Source of the DNA: Acidovorax sp. sif1233
Lineage (GTDB): Bacteria; Pseudomonadota; Gammaproteobacteria; Burkholderiales; Burkholderiaceae_C
Length of the DNA: 64,000 bases
Assembly (NCBI RefSeq): GCF_019218755.1
Contig: NZ_JAHUWZ010000005.1
Location: forward strand, 396,421 to 460,420
Reading direction: 5' to 3'
Shown: piece after piece, positions 28,318 to 36,112 of the stretch
Numbering within the stretch: the stretch's first letter is position 1
Layout: every line of letters begins with the position of its first letter
Program-made: the position numbers and the translations under genes
The notes under the pieces: generated by a model
The model's database searches: none
The model's input: only the letters and a program-made list of their open reading frames with translations
What the model was told of the DNA's origin: nothing

Positions 28318-28550
28318 AATATGCGAATTTTTTCCTTGGGCCTGCGGACAACCCTCAAAGCCCCGTTGTGTGCCAATTCACAACAGGTTTAGAGCGGCGT
28401 CCCCAACCGGACGCAGGCGCTACGGCTCCGTCTACAGGGCGAGGTCGGCGCTACTGGCGCGCCCCAGACCAGTGCCCCCGCGCAAGGGCCGCCCCGCCGC
28501 GCTGGGGGCGTCCCCCTTCAGGGGGAAGGCGCCGAAGGCGACTCAGGGGG
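28318..28550 (-). repeat. Gene-free stretch with family B repeat, copy 4
   Basis: No gene. About 28470-28550 is a minus-strand family B copy (CCCCCTGAGTCGCCTTCGGC, then CCCCCTGAAGGGGGACGCCC) that ends against the stop codon of the TSUP gene. Further right (28385-28470) lies a GC-rich palindromic area of the same style that I cannot place precisely. Confidence 0.6.
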
Positions 28551-29309
28551 TTACCGAAGAAATGCGTCGTACCCCGTCTTGAGGATCAGCGTGCTCACCA
28601 CCACGATGAAGATGCCGCGCACGAAACCCGTGCCGTGCTTGAGCGCCAGGTGCGTGCCCAGCAGGCTGCCCACGACGTTGGCCACGGCCAGCGTCACCGC
28701 GAAGTGCCACCAGACGTGGCCCTTGGCGGCAAACAGCACGATGGCTGCGACATTGGTGGCGCAGTTGAGCAGCTTGGCCGAGGCCGAGGCATTGAGAAAG
28801 TCGTAGCCGAGCAGCCGCACGAACAGGAAGACGAAGAAGCTGCCGGTGCCCGGGCCGAAGAACCCGTCGTAGAAACCGATCAGCACGCCGATCAGGCAGG
28901 CCGCCAGCACTTCGGCGCGGCCCGCGAAGCGCGGCGTATGGTGCCGCCCCAGTTCCTTCTTGGCCAGCGTGTAGGCCAGCACGCCCAGCAGCACCAGGGG
29001 CAGCAGCTTGCGCAGGAAGTCGGCCGACATCACCGTCACCGCCCAGGCGCCGGCGAACGAGCCGGCGAAACCGGCCGCCGCGGCCGGCAGCATCGCCGGC
29101 CAGCGGATCTGCACGCGGCGGCTGTACTGCCAGGTGGCCATGGCCGTGCCCCACACCGAGGCGGCCTTGTTGGTGCCCAGCAGCGTGGCCGGTGGCGCCC
29201 CCGGAAAAGCCGCGAACAGCGCCGGCACCATCACCAGCCCGCCGCCACCCACGATGGCGTCCACGAAGCCCGCGAGCAGCGAGGCCAGGGTAATAAAAAT
29301 CCATTCCAT
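28551..29309 (-). CDS. TSUP-family (TauE/SafE) membrane transporter
   Basis: A 252-residue inner-membrane protein with about eight membrane segments. The TSUP half-motifs are present: GFVDAIVGGGGLVMVPAL near the N-terminus and IGFYDGFFGPGTGSFF in the second half. Family members export or import sulfite, sulfonates or related anions, and the substrate here is unknown. It is transcribed alone on the minus strand, divergent from amt. Confidence 0.9.
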   Translation of the reverse strand: MEWIFITLASLLAGFVDAIVGGGGLVMVPALFAAFPGAPPATLLGTNKAASVWGTAMATWQYSRRVQIRWPAMLPAAAAGFAGSFAGAWAVTVMSADFLRKLLPLVLLGVLAYTLAKKELGRHHTPRFAGRAEVLAACLIGVLIGFYDGFFGPGTGSFFVFLFVRLLGYDFLNASASAKLLNCATNVAAIVLFAAKGHVWWHFAVTLAVANVVGSLLGTHLALKHGTGFVRGIFIVVVSTLILKTGYDAFLR

Positions 29310-29393
29310 CGCAGTATTTTCGCACCCAGCCTGCTATGGATTTAGGAACAGATACAGAGACCAGCGCACCGGGCCCGGCGACGAACGGGCAAG

Positions 29394-29446
29394 AAAAAGG
29401 CGCTGGGATCGCCAGCGCCTGAAAAAAAACGCACCTCGTTGGGTGC
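29394..29446 (-). terminator. Tandem minus-strand Rho-independent terminators of an unidentified transcript
   Basis: Read on the minus strand, GCACC-CAACGA-GGTGC is followed by a run of eight T (29446 to 29422). Directly after it come AGGCGCTGG-CGATC-CCAGCGCCT and a run of five T (29420 to 29394). Both have the stem-plus-T-run form. No minus-strand gene lies upstream of them, since amt is on the plus strand, so they must end an unannotated minus-strand RNA or insulate the TSUP gene. Confidence 0.65.
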
Positions 29447-29537
29447 TTGAAATTTGGTTATTGGTAGAAAGGATGTCTCCTCGGGCCCCTCGCTTGGCAC
29501 ACCGAAGCGCGCTTTCGAGTGCCGCAACTGTAACGGC

Positions 29538-29554
29538 TGCACCCCACTGGTGCA
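29538..29554. promoter_or_regulatory. NtrC-type enhancer site before amt
   Basis: A perfect dyad TGCACC-CCACT-GGTGCA, which matches the NtrC-binding consensus (TGCACC, centre, GGTGCA). It lies about 80 bases upstream of the sigma-54 promoter, a usual enhancer distance. Confidence 0.7.
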
Positions 29555-29624
29555 TTGGGGGTTTCCCGCCCCCGTTGTGGGGCGGGAAAACCGCGCGCGG
29601 GGCCACGAATCGGGGTTCGCGGGT

Positions 29625-29640
29625 TGGCACGGCTCATGCA
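29625..29640 (+). promoter_or_regulatory. Sigma-54 (-24/-12) promoter of amt
   Basis: TGGCACGGCTCATGCA matches the sigma-54 consensus TGGCAC-N5-TTGCW with one mismatch and correct GG/GC spacing. It lies 35 bases before the amt start codon. A GAAAGGGAG ribosome-binding site follows. Confidence 0.75.
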
Positions 29641-29674
29641 ATGCGCTTGTAACAATTTGCGAAAGGGAGCCTTC

Positions 29675-31030
29675 ATGCGGGCAGTCAACCACCGGTTCAT
29701 CGCGGTCGTGTCGTTGGGTCTGGGGCTGTGCGCCAGCGCGCTGGCGCAGGCCGTGCCCGAGGTGGCGGCGGCCCCCGCCGCGCCCCTGGCGCGCCCTGGC
29801 CTGGTGGCGCACGGCGCCGTCAGCGCGGCGGACACCGCCTGGATGATGACCTCCACGGCGCTCGTGCTGCTGATGACGCTGCCCGGCATTGCGCTGTTCT
29901 ACGCGGGCATGGTGCGCAAGAAGAATGTGCTCAATACCATGGCCAGCGTGGTCGCCATCGCGGCGCTGGTCAGCCTGCTGTGGTTCGGGGCGGGCTATTC
30001 GCTGGCGTTCACGCCCGGCAACGCCTGGGTGGGCGGCTGGGAGCGCGCGGGGTTCACGGGGCTGGACTTCGACCTGGCGGGCGGCAAGCTCGCCGTGAGC
30101 CATGTCGCGCCGCACATTCCCGAATCGGTGTACGCCATGTTCCAGCTCACCTTCGCCATCATCACGGCCGCGCTCCTGGTGGGCGCGTTCGTCGAGCGCA
30201 TGCGGTTTTCCGCCATGCTGATCCTCATCGGCCTGTGGACCTTGCTGGTCTATGCCCCGGTGGCGCACTGGGTGTGGGAGCCGGGGGGCTGGCTGGCGCG
30301 GATGGGCGCGCTGGATTTCGCCGGGGGCTCCGTGGTGCACGTGAACGCTGGGGTGGCGGGGCTGGTGTGCGCGTGGTTCCTGGGCCGCCGCACGGGCTAT
30401 GGCCGCGAGCCCTTCGAGCCCTACAACCTGGGGCTCACCATGGCGGGCGCGGGCCTGCTGTGGGTGGGCTGGTTCGGCTTCAACGCGGGCTCGGCCGTGG
30501 CGGCCGATGGCCGGGCGGGCCTGGCCATGGCGGTCACGCACCTGGCCGCCGCCGCTGGTGCGCTGTCCTGGATGCTGGGCGAGTGGGTGGTGCGCGGGCG
30601 CCCTTCGCTGCTGGGGCTGTGCTCGGGCCTGGTCGCGGGACTCGTGGCGATCACGCCCGCCGCAGGCTTCGTCACGCTGCGCTCGGCGGTGGTGATTGGC
30701 CTGGTGGCCGGGCTGGCGTGCTACTGGGGGGCCACGGGGCTCAAGCGCCTGCTGCGTGCCGACGATTCGCTGGATGTGTTTGGCGTGCATGGCATTGGCG
30801 GCATCGTGGGCTCGCTGCTCACGGGGGTGCTGGCCAGCAAGACCGTGGGGGGCGTGCAGGGCAGCCTGCTCACCCAGGCCATCGGGGTGGGCGCCGTGAT
30901 GGCCTACAGCCTGGTGGTGACGGCCGCGCTGCTGTGGATCATCAATTTTGCGATGGGTGTGCGCGTGGATGCGCAGAGCGAGCAGACCGGACTCGACATC
31001 GCCCAGCACCGCGAACACCTGGGCGGCTGA
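29675..31030 (+). CDS. amt: Ammonium transporter
   Basis: A 451-residue Amt/MEP/Rh channel. The start is ATG 29675, after a clear ribosome-binding site. Signal-peptide-like residues 1-24 (ASALAQA) precede eleven membrane segments. Characteristic parts are the DTAWMMTSTALVLLMTLPGI entry, FYAGMVRKKN, the first pore His region GGSVVHVNAGVAGLV and the second FGVHGIGGIVGSLLTG. It conducts ammonium/ammonia under nitrogen limitation. The sigma-54 promoter and NtrC site upstream fit that control. No glnK is adjacent. Confidence 0.95.
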   Translation: MRAVNHRFIAVVSLGLGLCASALAQAVPEVAAAPAAPLARPGLVAHGAVSAADTAWMMTSTALVLLMTLPGIALFYAGMVRKKNVLNTMASVVAIAALVSLLWFGAGYSLAFTPGNAWVGGWERAGFTGLDFDLAGGKLAVSHVAPHIPESVYAMFQLTFAIITAALLVGAFVERMRFSAMLILIGLWTLLVYAPVAHWVWEPGGWLARMGALDFAGGSVVHVNAGVAGLVCAWFLGRRTGYGREPFEPYNLGLTMAGAGLLWVGWFGFNAGSAVAADGRAGLAMAVTHLAAAAGALSWMLGEWVVRGRPSLLGLCSGLVAGLVAITPAAGFVTLRSAVVIGLVAGLACYWGATGLKRLLRADDSLDVFGVHGIGGIVGSLLTGVLASKTVGGVQGSLLTQAIGVGAVMAYSLVVTAALLWIINFAMGVRVDAQSEQTGLDIAQHREHLGG

Positions 31031-31044
31031 ATGAAGCCCGCTCT

Positions 31045-31165
31045 CCCGAGGGCCTGCGGGCCTTCCCCCGCTCTCGCACCGCCGCGCAATGCGGGCCGGG
31101 GGGCGCAGCCAGCGCGGCGGCCCGCGCCTGGGCCGCACCGGTTTCATTCGCCGCGGGTTGTGCGC
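31045..31165 (+). repeat. Family B modular repeat, copy 5
   Basis: A diverged copy: CTCCCGAGGGCCTGCGGGCC, CCCCGCTCTCGC, GCAATGCGGGCCGGGGGGCG, then AGCCAGCGCGGC and a GCGCCTGGGC tail. It lies between amt and the small gene at 31204. Confidence 0.55.
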
Positions 31166-31203
31166 AGCGCAATGGATGACTGAAATGCAGTAAGGAGCCG
31201 ACC

Positions 31204-31536
31204 ATGCCCGATTCCGACAAGCTCGCCATTGCCGCCCACCTGCATGTGCTGCTGCGCCGCAAGACGGGGCGCGTGACCGACACCGAGTGGATGGCGGCCA
31301 ACGCCGAGTACGCGCTGGAGATCGTGCGGTTCGCGCGCCAGCGCGCGCAGGAGGACAACGCGCCCGAACTCACCGAATGGGCGGACCGCCTGGACCAGGC
31401 CATCCATGCCGCGCCACCCGCCGCCCCGCGCCGCCCCTTGCTGGATGTGGCCACCCAGGCGGTGCGCCAGCGCATGGCGCCGCCCCCGCCGGAGCCCGCG
31501 CCCGAGGTGCCCCGGTATGTCGGGGGAATCCGCTGA
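31204..31536 (+). CDS. Small hypothetical protein
   Basis: A 110-residue protein with an AAGGAG ribosome-binding site correctly placed before ATG 31204. The first 75 residues are helical and charged (LHVLLRRKTGRVTDTEWMA, EIVRFARQRAQEDNAPELTE). The rest is Pro/Ala-rich (APPAAPRRP, APPPPEPAPE). No signal peptide or membrane segment. I do not recognise the family. It sits downstream of amt and may share its transcript across the repeat. Confidence 0.65.
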   Translation: MPDSDKLAIAAHLHVLLRRKTGRVTDTEWMAANAEYALEIVRFARQRAQEDNAPELTEWADRLDQAIHAAPPAAPRRPLLDVATQAVRQRMAPPPPEPAPEVPRYVGGIR

Positions 31537-31578
31537 CCGCGCCGCGGCCGTGGGGCCCGCGCGTGGGCGGGATCCATA

Positions 31579-31929
31579 TCAGTGCGCTGCCGCGCCCTGC
31601 ACGAACAGGCCCGCCGTGGGCAGCAGCCCGGCCAGCTTGTCGTCGCCATAGGTGCGCAGCACCTGCCCAATCACGACCTGGTAGCCGTTGAGCCACTGCG
31701 CTTGCGCCGCCTTGGCCTTCAGGTGGGCGGGGTGCTGCATCAATGCCTGCAGGGCCTCGAGCGACTGCCAGTAGTACACGTTGGACACCAGGCCCTTGCC
31801 CGTGTCCTCCCACGATTCCTCGCCCAGGTAGCCGTCGATGGAGCGGGCGGCGGTGGCAATCGCCTCGTCCAGGCGGTGGAAGGCGTCGTCGAACTGTTTG
31901 GTGGCGAAGATGAAGGTGGAGGAGTACAT
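31579..31929 (-). CDS. Antibiotic biosynthesis monooxygenase-like (ABM) domain protein
   Basis: A 116-residue protein from ATG 31929 (MYSSTFIFATKQFDDAFHRL). It has the ferredoxin-like alpha/beta pattern of ABM or EthD-type proteins (GYLGEESWEDTGKG, VYYWQSLEALQALMQHPAHL). Such small dimers act as cofactor-free monooxygenases or have unknown roles. It lies 20 bases after the GMC oxidoreductase stop on the same strand, so the two are probably cotranscribed. Confidence 0.75.
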   Translation of the reverse strand: MYSSTFIFATKQFDDAFHRLDEAIATAARSIDGYLGEESWEDTGKGLVSNVYYWQSLEALQALMQHPAHLKAKAAQAQWLNGYQVVIGQVLRTYGDDKLAGLLPTAGLFVQGAAAH

Positions 31930-31949
31930 GGGCGCGATGGTACCCACGC

Positions 31950-33629
31950 TTATGCCGCGCGCCGCGCCTGGATGATCCACTCCGCCGCCTTCTCGGCCAG
32001 CATCAGGGTGGGCGAGTTGGTGTTGCCGCTGGTGATGGTGGGCATGGCCCCCGCATCCACCACCCGCAGGCCCGCAATGCCGCGCACGCGCAGTTGCGAG
32101 TCCAGCACGGCCATCGGGTCATCATCCCGCCCCATCTTCGTCGTGCCTACGGGGTGGAAGATGGTGGTGGCGATGTCGCCGGCCAGGCGCGCCAGGTCCT
32201 CGTCGCTCTCGAACTGCACGCCGGGCTTCCATTCCTCGGGCCGGTACTTGGCCAGCGCGGGCTGGGCCACGATGCGGCGCGTGACGCGCAGGCTGTCGGC
32301 CGCCACCTGGCGGTCTTCGGCGGTGCTCAGGTAGTTGGGCGCGATGGCCGGTGCGGCCTTGAAGTCGGCGTTCTTGATGTTCACCGTGCCCCGGCTCGTG
32401 GGGTTGAGGTTGCACACGCTGGCCGTGAAGGCCGGAAAGCTGTGCAGCGGCTCGCCAAACGCGTCGAGCGACAGCGGCTGCACGTGGTACTCGATGTTCG
32501 GCCAGGGCTGGTCGGCGCTGCTGCGCGTGAAGGCGCCCAGCTGCGAGGGCGCCATGCTCATGGGACCGCTGCGCTTGGTCGCGTATTCGAGCCCGATCTT
32601 GGCCTTGCCCCAGAGCGAGCTGGCCATGGTGTTGAGCGTGGGCACGCCGCCCACCTTGAACACCGCGCGGATCTGCAGATGGTCCTGCAGGTTGGCGCCC
32701 ACGCCGGGCAGGTCGTGCACCACGTCGATGCCGTGCTGGCGCAGCAGCGCGGAGGGGCCGATGCCCGAGAGCTGCAGCAGCTGCGGCGAGTTGACGGCAC
32801 CGGCGCTCAGGATGACCTCGCCCGTGGCGCGGGCCGTGACCATCTCATGCCCGTCCCACACCAACACGCCCGTGCAGCGCTTGCTGCCGTCGGGTTGCGT
32901 CTCGATGAGGAGCTTGGCGGCCTGCGCGCTGGTCCACATCTCGAAGTTGGGGCGGCCGTAGCAGGTGGGCCGCAGGAAGGCCTTGGCGGTGTTCCAGCGC
33001 CAGCCGCTTTTCTGGTTGACCTCGAAGTAGCCCACGCCTTCGTTGCTGCCGCCGTTGAAATCGTCGGTGGCGGGGATGCCGGCCTGCTGCGCGGCCTGGG
33101 CGAAGGCGTCCAGCACGTCCCAGCGCAGGCGCTGCTTTTCCACGCGCCACTCGCCGGAGCTGCCCGTGGCCTTGTTGCCGTGCAGGCGCTTGAAATTTTC
33201 ATTCACGCCATCGGGCTGGTCCAGGCGCCAGTGGTCCTCGTGGCGGCGGAAGTAGGGCAGGGCGTTCTCCCAGCGCCAGCTGGCGTCGCCCGTCAGCTCG
33301 GCCCACTGGTCGTAGTCGCGCGCCTGGCCGCGCATGTAGATCATGCCGTTGATGCTGCTGCAGCCGCCCAGCGTCTTGCCGCGCGGGTAGCGCAGGGTGC
33401 GGCCGTTCAGGCCCGCGTCGGGCTCGGTGTTGTAGAGCCAGTCGGTGCGCGGGTTGCCGATGCAGTAGAGATAGCCGACGGGGATATGGATCCAGTGGTA
33501 GTCGTCCTTGCGGCCTGCTTCGATCAGCAGCACGCGGTGGCGGCCGTCGGCGCTCAGGCGGTTGCACAGCAGGGCGCCGGCGGTGCCTCCGCCGATGATG
33601 ATGGTGTCAAACGTGGTGTGGTCGCTCAT
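31950..33629 (-). CDS. GMC-family FAD oxidoreductase (choline/alcohol dehydrogenase type)
   Basis: A 559-residue flavoenzyme. The start is ATG 33629 (MSDHTTFDTIIIGGGTAGAL), giving the FAD-binding GxGxxG at residues 12-17. It has the GMC signatures GKTLGGCSSINGMIYMRG and GAVNSPQLLQLSGIGP. The catalytic His is in IFHPVGTTKMG and the Asn in SGNTNSPTLML. It oxidises an alcohol to an aldehyde. The substrate is not clear: choline is possible, but no betaine aldehyde dehydrogenase or BetI is adjacent. It heads a two-gene operon with the ABM-like protein. Confidence 0.9.
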   Translation of the reverse strand: MSDHTTFDTIIIGGGTAGALLCNRLSADGRHRVLLIEAGRKDDYHWIHIPVGYLYCIGNPRTDWLYNTEPDAGLNGRTLRYPRGKTLGGCSSINGMIYMRGQARDYDQWAELTGDASWRWENALPYFRRHEDHWRLDQPDGVNENFKRLHGNKATGSSGEWRVEKQRLRWDVLDAFAQAAQQAGIPATDDFNGGSNEGVGYFEVNQKSGWRWNTAKAFLRPTCYGRPNFEMWTSAQAAKLLIETQPDGSKRCTGVLVWDGHEMVTARATGEVILSAGAVNSPQLLQLSGIGPSALLRQHGIDVVHDLPGVGANLQDHLQIRAVFKVGGVPTLNTMASSLWGKAKIGLEYATKRSGPMSMAPSQLGAFTRSSADQPWPNIEYHVQPLSLDAFGEPLHSFPAFTASVCNLNPTSRGTVNIKNADFKAAPAIAPNYLSTAEDRQVAADSLRVTRRIVAQPALAKYRPEEWKPGVQFESDEDLARLAGDIATTIFHPVGTTKMGRDDDPMAVLDSQLRVRGIAGLRVVDAGAMPTITSGNTNSPTLMLAEKAAEWIIQARRAA

Positions 33630-33708
33630 GGGCAGGCGGTGCGGTGCAAGGGTTGGGACGGAGGGCCATTGTGCGGATGGCACCACGCGTGTCGAGAGGG
33701 TCAGTGCC

Positions 33709-33768
33709 TATTGCTACTAAATATGTAGCTTGAAGCGCTTGATGCCAAAGCGCTGGAGGCCTGTTTGA
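33709..33768 (+). repeat. Family A palindromic repeat, copy 4
   Basis: TATGTAGCTTGAAGCGCTTG, spacer ATGCC, right arm AAAGCGCTGGAGGCC, tail TGTTTGATATTAA. It lies in the divergent gap between the GMC oxidoreductase and mlaE, where both promoters must be. Confidence 0.9.
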
Positions 33769-33904
33769 TATTAATTTCACGCGGCCCCGGCCGGCCTGTG
33801 CTTGGCGGCCCGTGCGGGCGGGCGTAAATCCTACGCGCCGCCTGTGCGTGGCTCCGCTACCATGCACCCTCTCTTTCCCTCTTGGCGGCCGCGCCGCCCA
33901 GTCC

Positions 33905-35032
33905 ATGACCGACCACGCACCTCGCATTGTTCGCGCCGACACGCCCCAGGGGGCGAGTGCGCAACTGCATGGGCGCTGGGGCGCGGCCGAACTGGGCACA
34001 CGGCCGCAGTGGGAGGCGGTCTGCGAGCAGCTGCGCGCCAGCCCCCCCGCGCCCGGGCTGGGCTGGGACCTGACGCAGCTGCAGTGGCTGGACCATGTGG
34101 GCGCGCAGCTGGTGTGGAACCACTGGCAGCGGGCCTGGCCGGCGCAGCTGGCCTGTACCGACGGCCAGCGCGACATGCTGGAGCGCGTGGCGGAGTTCAC
34201 CACGGCCACCCCGCCGGCCCGGGAGCCCTGGCGCCTGGCCGAGCAGGCGGACCACCTGGGCGTGCTGGTGCTGCACGGCCTCAGCCATGCGCGGCACATG
34301 CTCGAAATGGTGGGGCAGTTGCTGCTCGACCTGGGCCGCCTGGCGCGCGCGCCGCGCCGGGGGCCGTGGCGCGACGTGTCGGGCCACCTGTACCGCATGG
34401 GCGCCACGGCGCTGCCCATCACGGCGCTGGTGGGATTTCTGATCGGCGTGGTGCTGGCCTACCTGATGAGCCTGCAGCTGCGCCAGTTCGGGGCCGAGTC
34501 GTTCATCGTCAACATCCTGGGCATCTCGCTCATCCGCGAGCTGGGCCCCATGCTGGCGGCCATCCTGGTGGCGGGGCGCTCGGGCTCGGCCATCACCGCG
34601 CAGATCGGCGTGATGCGCGTGACCGAGGAACTCGATGCCATGCGCGTCATGGGCATCCCGCACGGCTTTCGGCTGGTGATGCCGCGCACGCTGGCGCTGG
34701 CGCTGGCCATGCCGCTCATCAGCGTGTGGACCACGCTGGCCGCGCTGGCCGGGGGCATGCTGGCGGCCGACATCTCCATGGACATCTCGCCCGCGTATTT
34801 CGTGCAGGCGCTGCCCGCGGCGGTGAAGGTGGGCAACCTGGGGCTCGCCATGGCCAAGTCGGTGGTGTTCGGCGCCTTCATCGCGCTCATCGGCTGCCAC
34901 TGGGGGCTGCGCGTGAAACCCAACACCCAGAGCCTGGGCGAGGGCACCACGGCCTCGGTGGTCACGTCGATCACCATGGTCATCATCGTGGACGCCTTGT
35001 TCGCGGTGGCCTTCAAGAACATCGGAATATGA
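33905..35032 (+). CDS. mlaE: Mla-type lipid ABC transporter permease (MlaE) with N-terminal STAS-like domain
   Basis: A 375-residue inner-membrane permease from ATG 33905 (MTDHAPRIVRAD). Residues 1-100 are soluble and STAS-like (LTQLQWLDHVGAQLVWNHW), a fusion that replaces a separate MlaB in many bacteria. Residues about 130-375 are the MlaE domain with five membrane segments (LIGVVLAYLMSLQLRQFG, ELGPMLAAILVAGRSGSAI, the EELDAMRVMGIP coupling loop). It moves phospholipids between inner and outer membranes together with MlaF and MlaD encoded just downstream. Two family B repeat units separate it from mlaF. Confidence 0.9.
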   Translation: MTDHAPRIVRADTPQGASAQLHGRWGAAELGTRPQWEAVCEQLRASPPAPGLGWDLTQLQWLDHVGAQLVWNHWQRAWPAQLACTDGQRDMLERVAEFTTATPPAREPWRLAEQADHLGVLVLHGLSHARHMLEMVGQLLLDLGRLARAPRRGPWRDVSGHLYRMGATALPITALVGFLIGVVLAYLMSLQLRQFGAESFIVNILGISLIRELGPMLAAILVAGRSGSAITAQIGVMRVTEELDAMRVMGIPHGFRLVMPRTLALALAMPLISVWTTLAALAGGMLAADISMDISPAYFVQALPAAVKVGNLGLAMAKSVVFGAFIALIGCHWGLRVKPNTQSLGEGTTASVVTSITMVIIVDALFAVAFKNIGI

Positions 35033-35039
35033 AGATGAA

Positions 35040-35215
35040 GTGGCTTCCCCCTGAGCGGCTTCGCCGCTTCCCCCTTCTCCCGAACTGCTGCGCAGTCCGG
35101 GAAGGGGGACGCCGCCAGCGCCCGCATGTGAAGCCCCCCCTGAGCCGCTTCGCGTCTTCCCCCCAAGGGGGGACGCCACCCGTGGCCTGGCAAAGCCAGT
35201 TCCACGGTGGCACGG
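35040..35215 (+). repeat. Family B modular repeat, copy 6 (two tandem units)
   Basis: The first unit is CCCCCTGAGCGGCTTCGCCG, then CTTCCCCCTTCTCCC, the GAACTGCTGCGCAGTCC hairpin and GGGAAGGGGGACGCCGCC. The second is CCCCCCTGAGCCGCTTCGCG, then TCTTCCCCCCAAGGGGGGAC, then CCTGGCAAAGCCAGTTCCAC. Both lie between mlaE and mlaF, inside a functional operon. Confidence 0.85.
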
Positions 35216-35251
35216 GTATTGCGCCGCGCCAGTTTCTACCGGAGCGTGGCC

Positions 35252-36112
35252 ATGGCTGAACGCATCGCCAAGCCCGAGCACATCGCAGTCGCGCCGGGCG
35301 AGCCGCCCATCGTGGACGTGCAGGGCCTGTGGACGGTGTTCGGCAAGGGCGACGAAGCCTTCACCGTGCACCAGGACCTGAACTTCACCGTGCAGCGCGG
35401 CGAGATGCTGTCGCTGGTGGGGGGCTCGGGCACGGGCAAGACGGTACTGCTGCGCCAGATCCTGGGGCTGGCCAGGCCGGCGCGCGGCACGGTCACGGTG
35501 CTGGGGCGGCCGGCGTCCGAGATGGGGCGCGAGGGCGCGGCCAGCCGCGTGGGCATGCTGTTCCAGCACGGCGCGCTGTTCTCGGCCTTCAACGTGCTCG
35601 ACAACGTGGCCTTCGCGCTGCGCGAGCAGGGCACCCTGCCCGACGACCTGGTGCGCGATGCCGCGCTGGTCAAGCTGCAGATGGTGGGCCTCAAGCCCGA
35701 GCACGCCAGCCGCATGCCGGCCGACCTGTCGGGCGGCATGGTCAAGCGCGTGGCGCTGGCGCGCGCGCTCATCATGGACCCGCCGCTGCTGCTGCTCGAC
35801 GAACCCACCGCCGGGCTGGACCCGAGCAGCTCCGACGATTTCTGCTCGCTGCTGCGCGAGCTGCGCGCCGCGCTCGGGCTCACGGTGGTCATGGTCACGC
35901 ACGATCTGGACACGCTGTTCGCGCTCAGCACCCGCGTGGCCGTGCTGGCCGACAAGAAGGTCATCGTCACCGGCCCGCCGCACGAGGTCGCGCATTTCAG
36001 GCACCCCTTCATCGAGCACTTCTTCATGGGCGAACGCGGCCAGCGCGCCATGGCCCCGGTACCGGCGGCGGCGCGGCCGGCCGCCTCCCCGCCAGACAAG
36101 GAACATCCCTGA
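35252..36112 (+). CDS. mlaF: Mla-type lipid ABC transporter ATP-binding protein
   Basis: A 286-residue ATPase from ATG 35252. It has Walker A GGSGTGKTVLLRQILG, LFQHGALFSAFNV at the Q-loop, the Mla-type signature DLSGGMVKRVALARAL, Walker B LLLLDEPTAGLDP and the VMVTHDLDTLF switch. This is the MlaF subfamily, whose signature has GGMVKR rather than GGQQQR. It is translationally coupled to mlaD by an overlapping TGATG. Confidence 0.92.
   Translation: MAERIAKPEHIAVAPGEPPIVDVQGLWTVFGKGDEAFTVHQDLNFTVQRGEMLSLVGGSGTGKTVLLRQILGLARPARGTVTVLGRPASEMGREGAASRVGMLFQHGALFSAFNVLDNVAFALREQGTLPDDLVRDAALVKLQMVGLKPEHASRMPADLSGGMVKRVALARALIMDPPLLLLDEPTAGLDPSSSDDFCSLLRELRAALGLTVVMVTHDLDTLFALSTRVAVLADKKVIVTGPPHEVAHFRHPFIEHFFMGERGQRAMAPVPAAARPAASPPDKEHP

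Noticed and set aside
29431..29446. GCACC-N6-GGTGC as a second NtrC site
   Set aside because: It has one extra base between the half-sites and is better explained as a minus-strand terminator stem, since eight T follow it.
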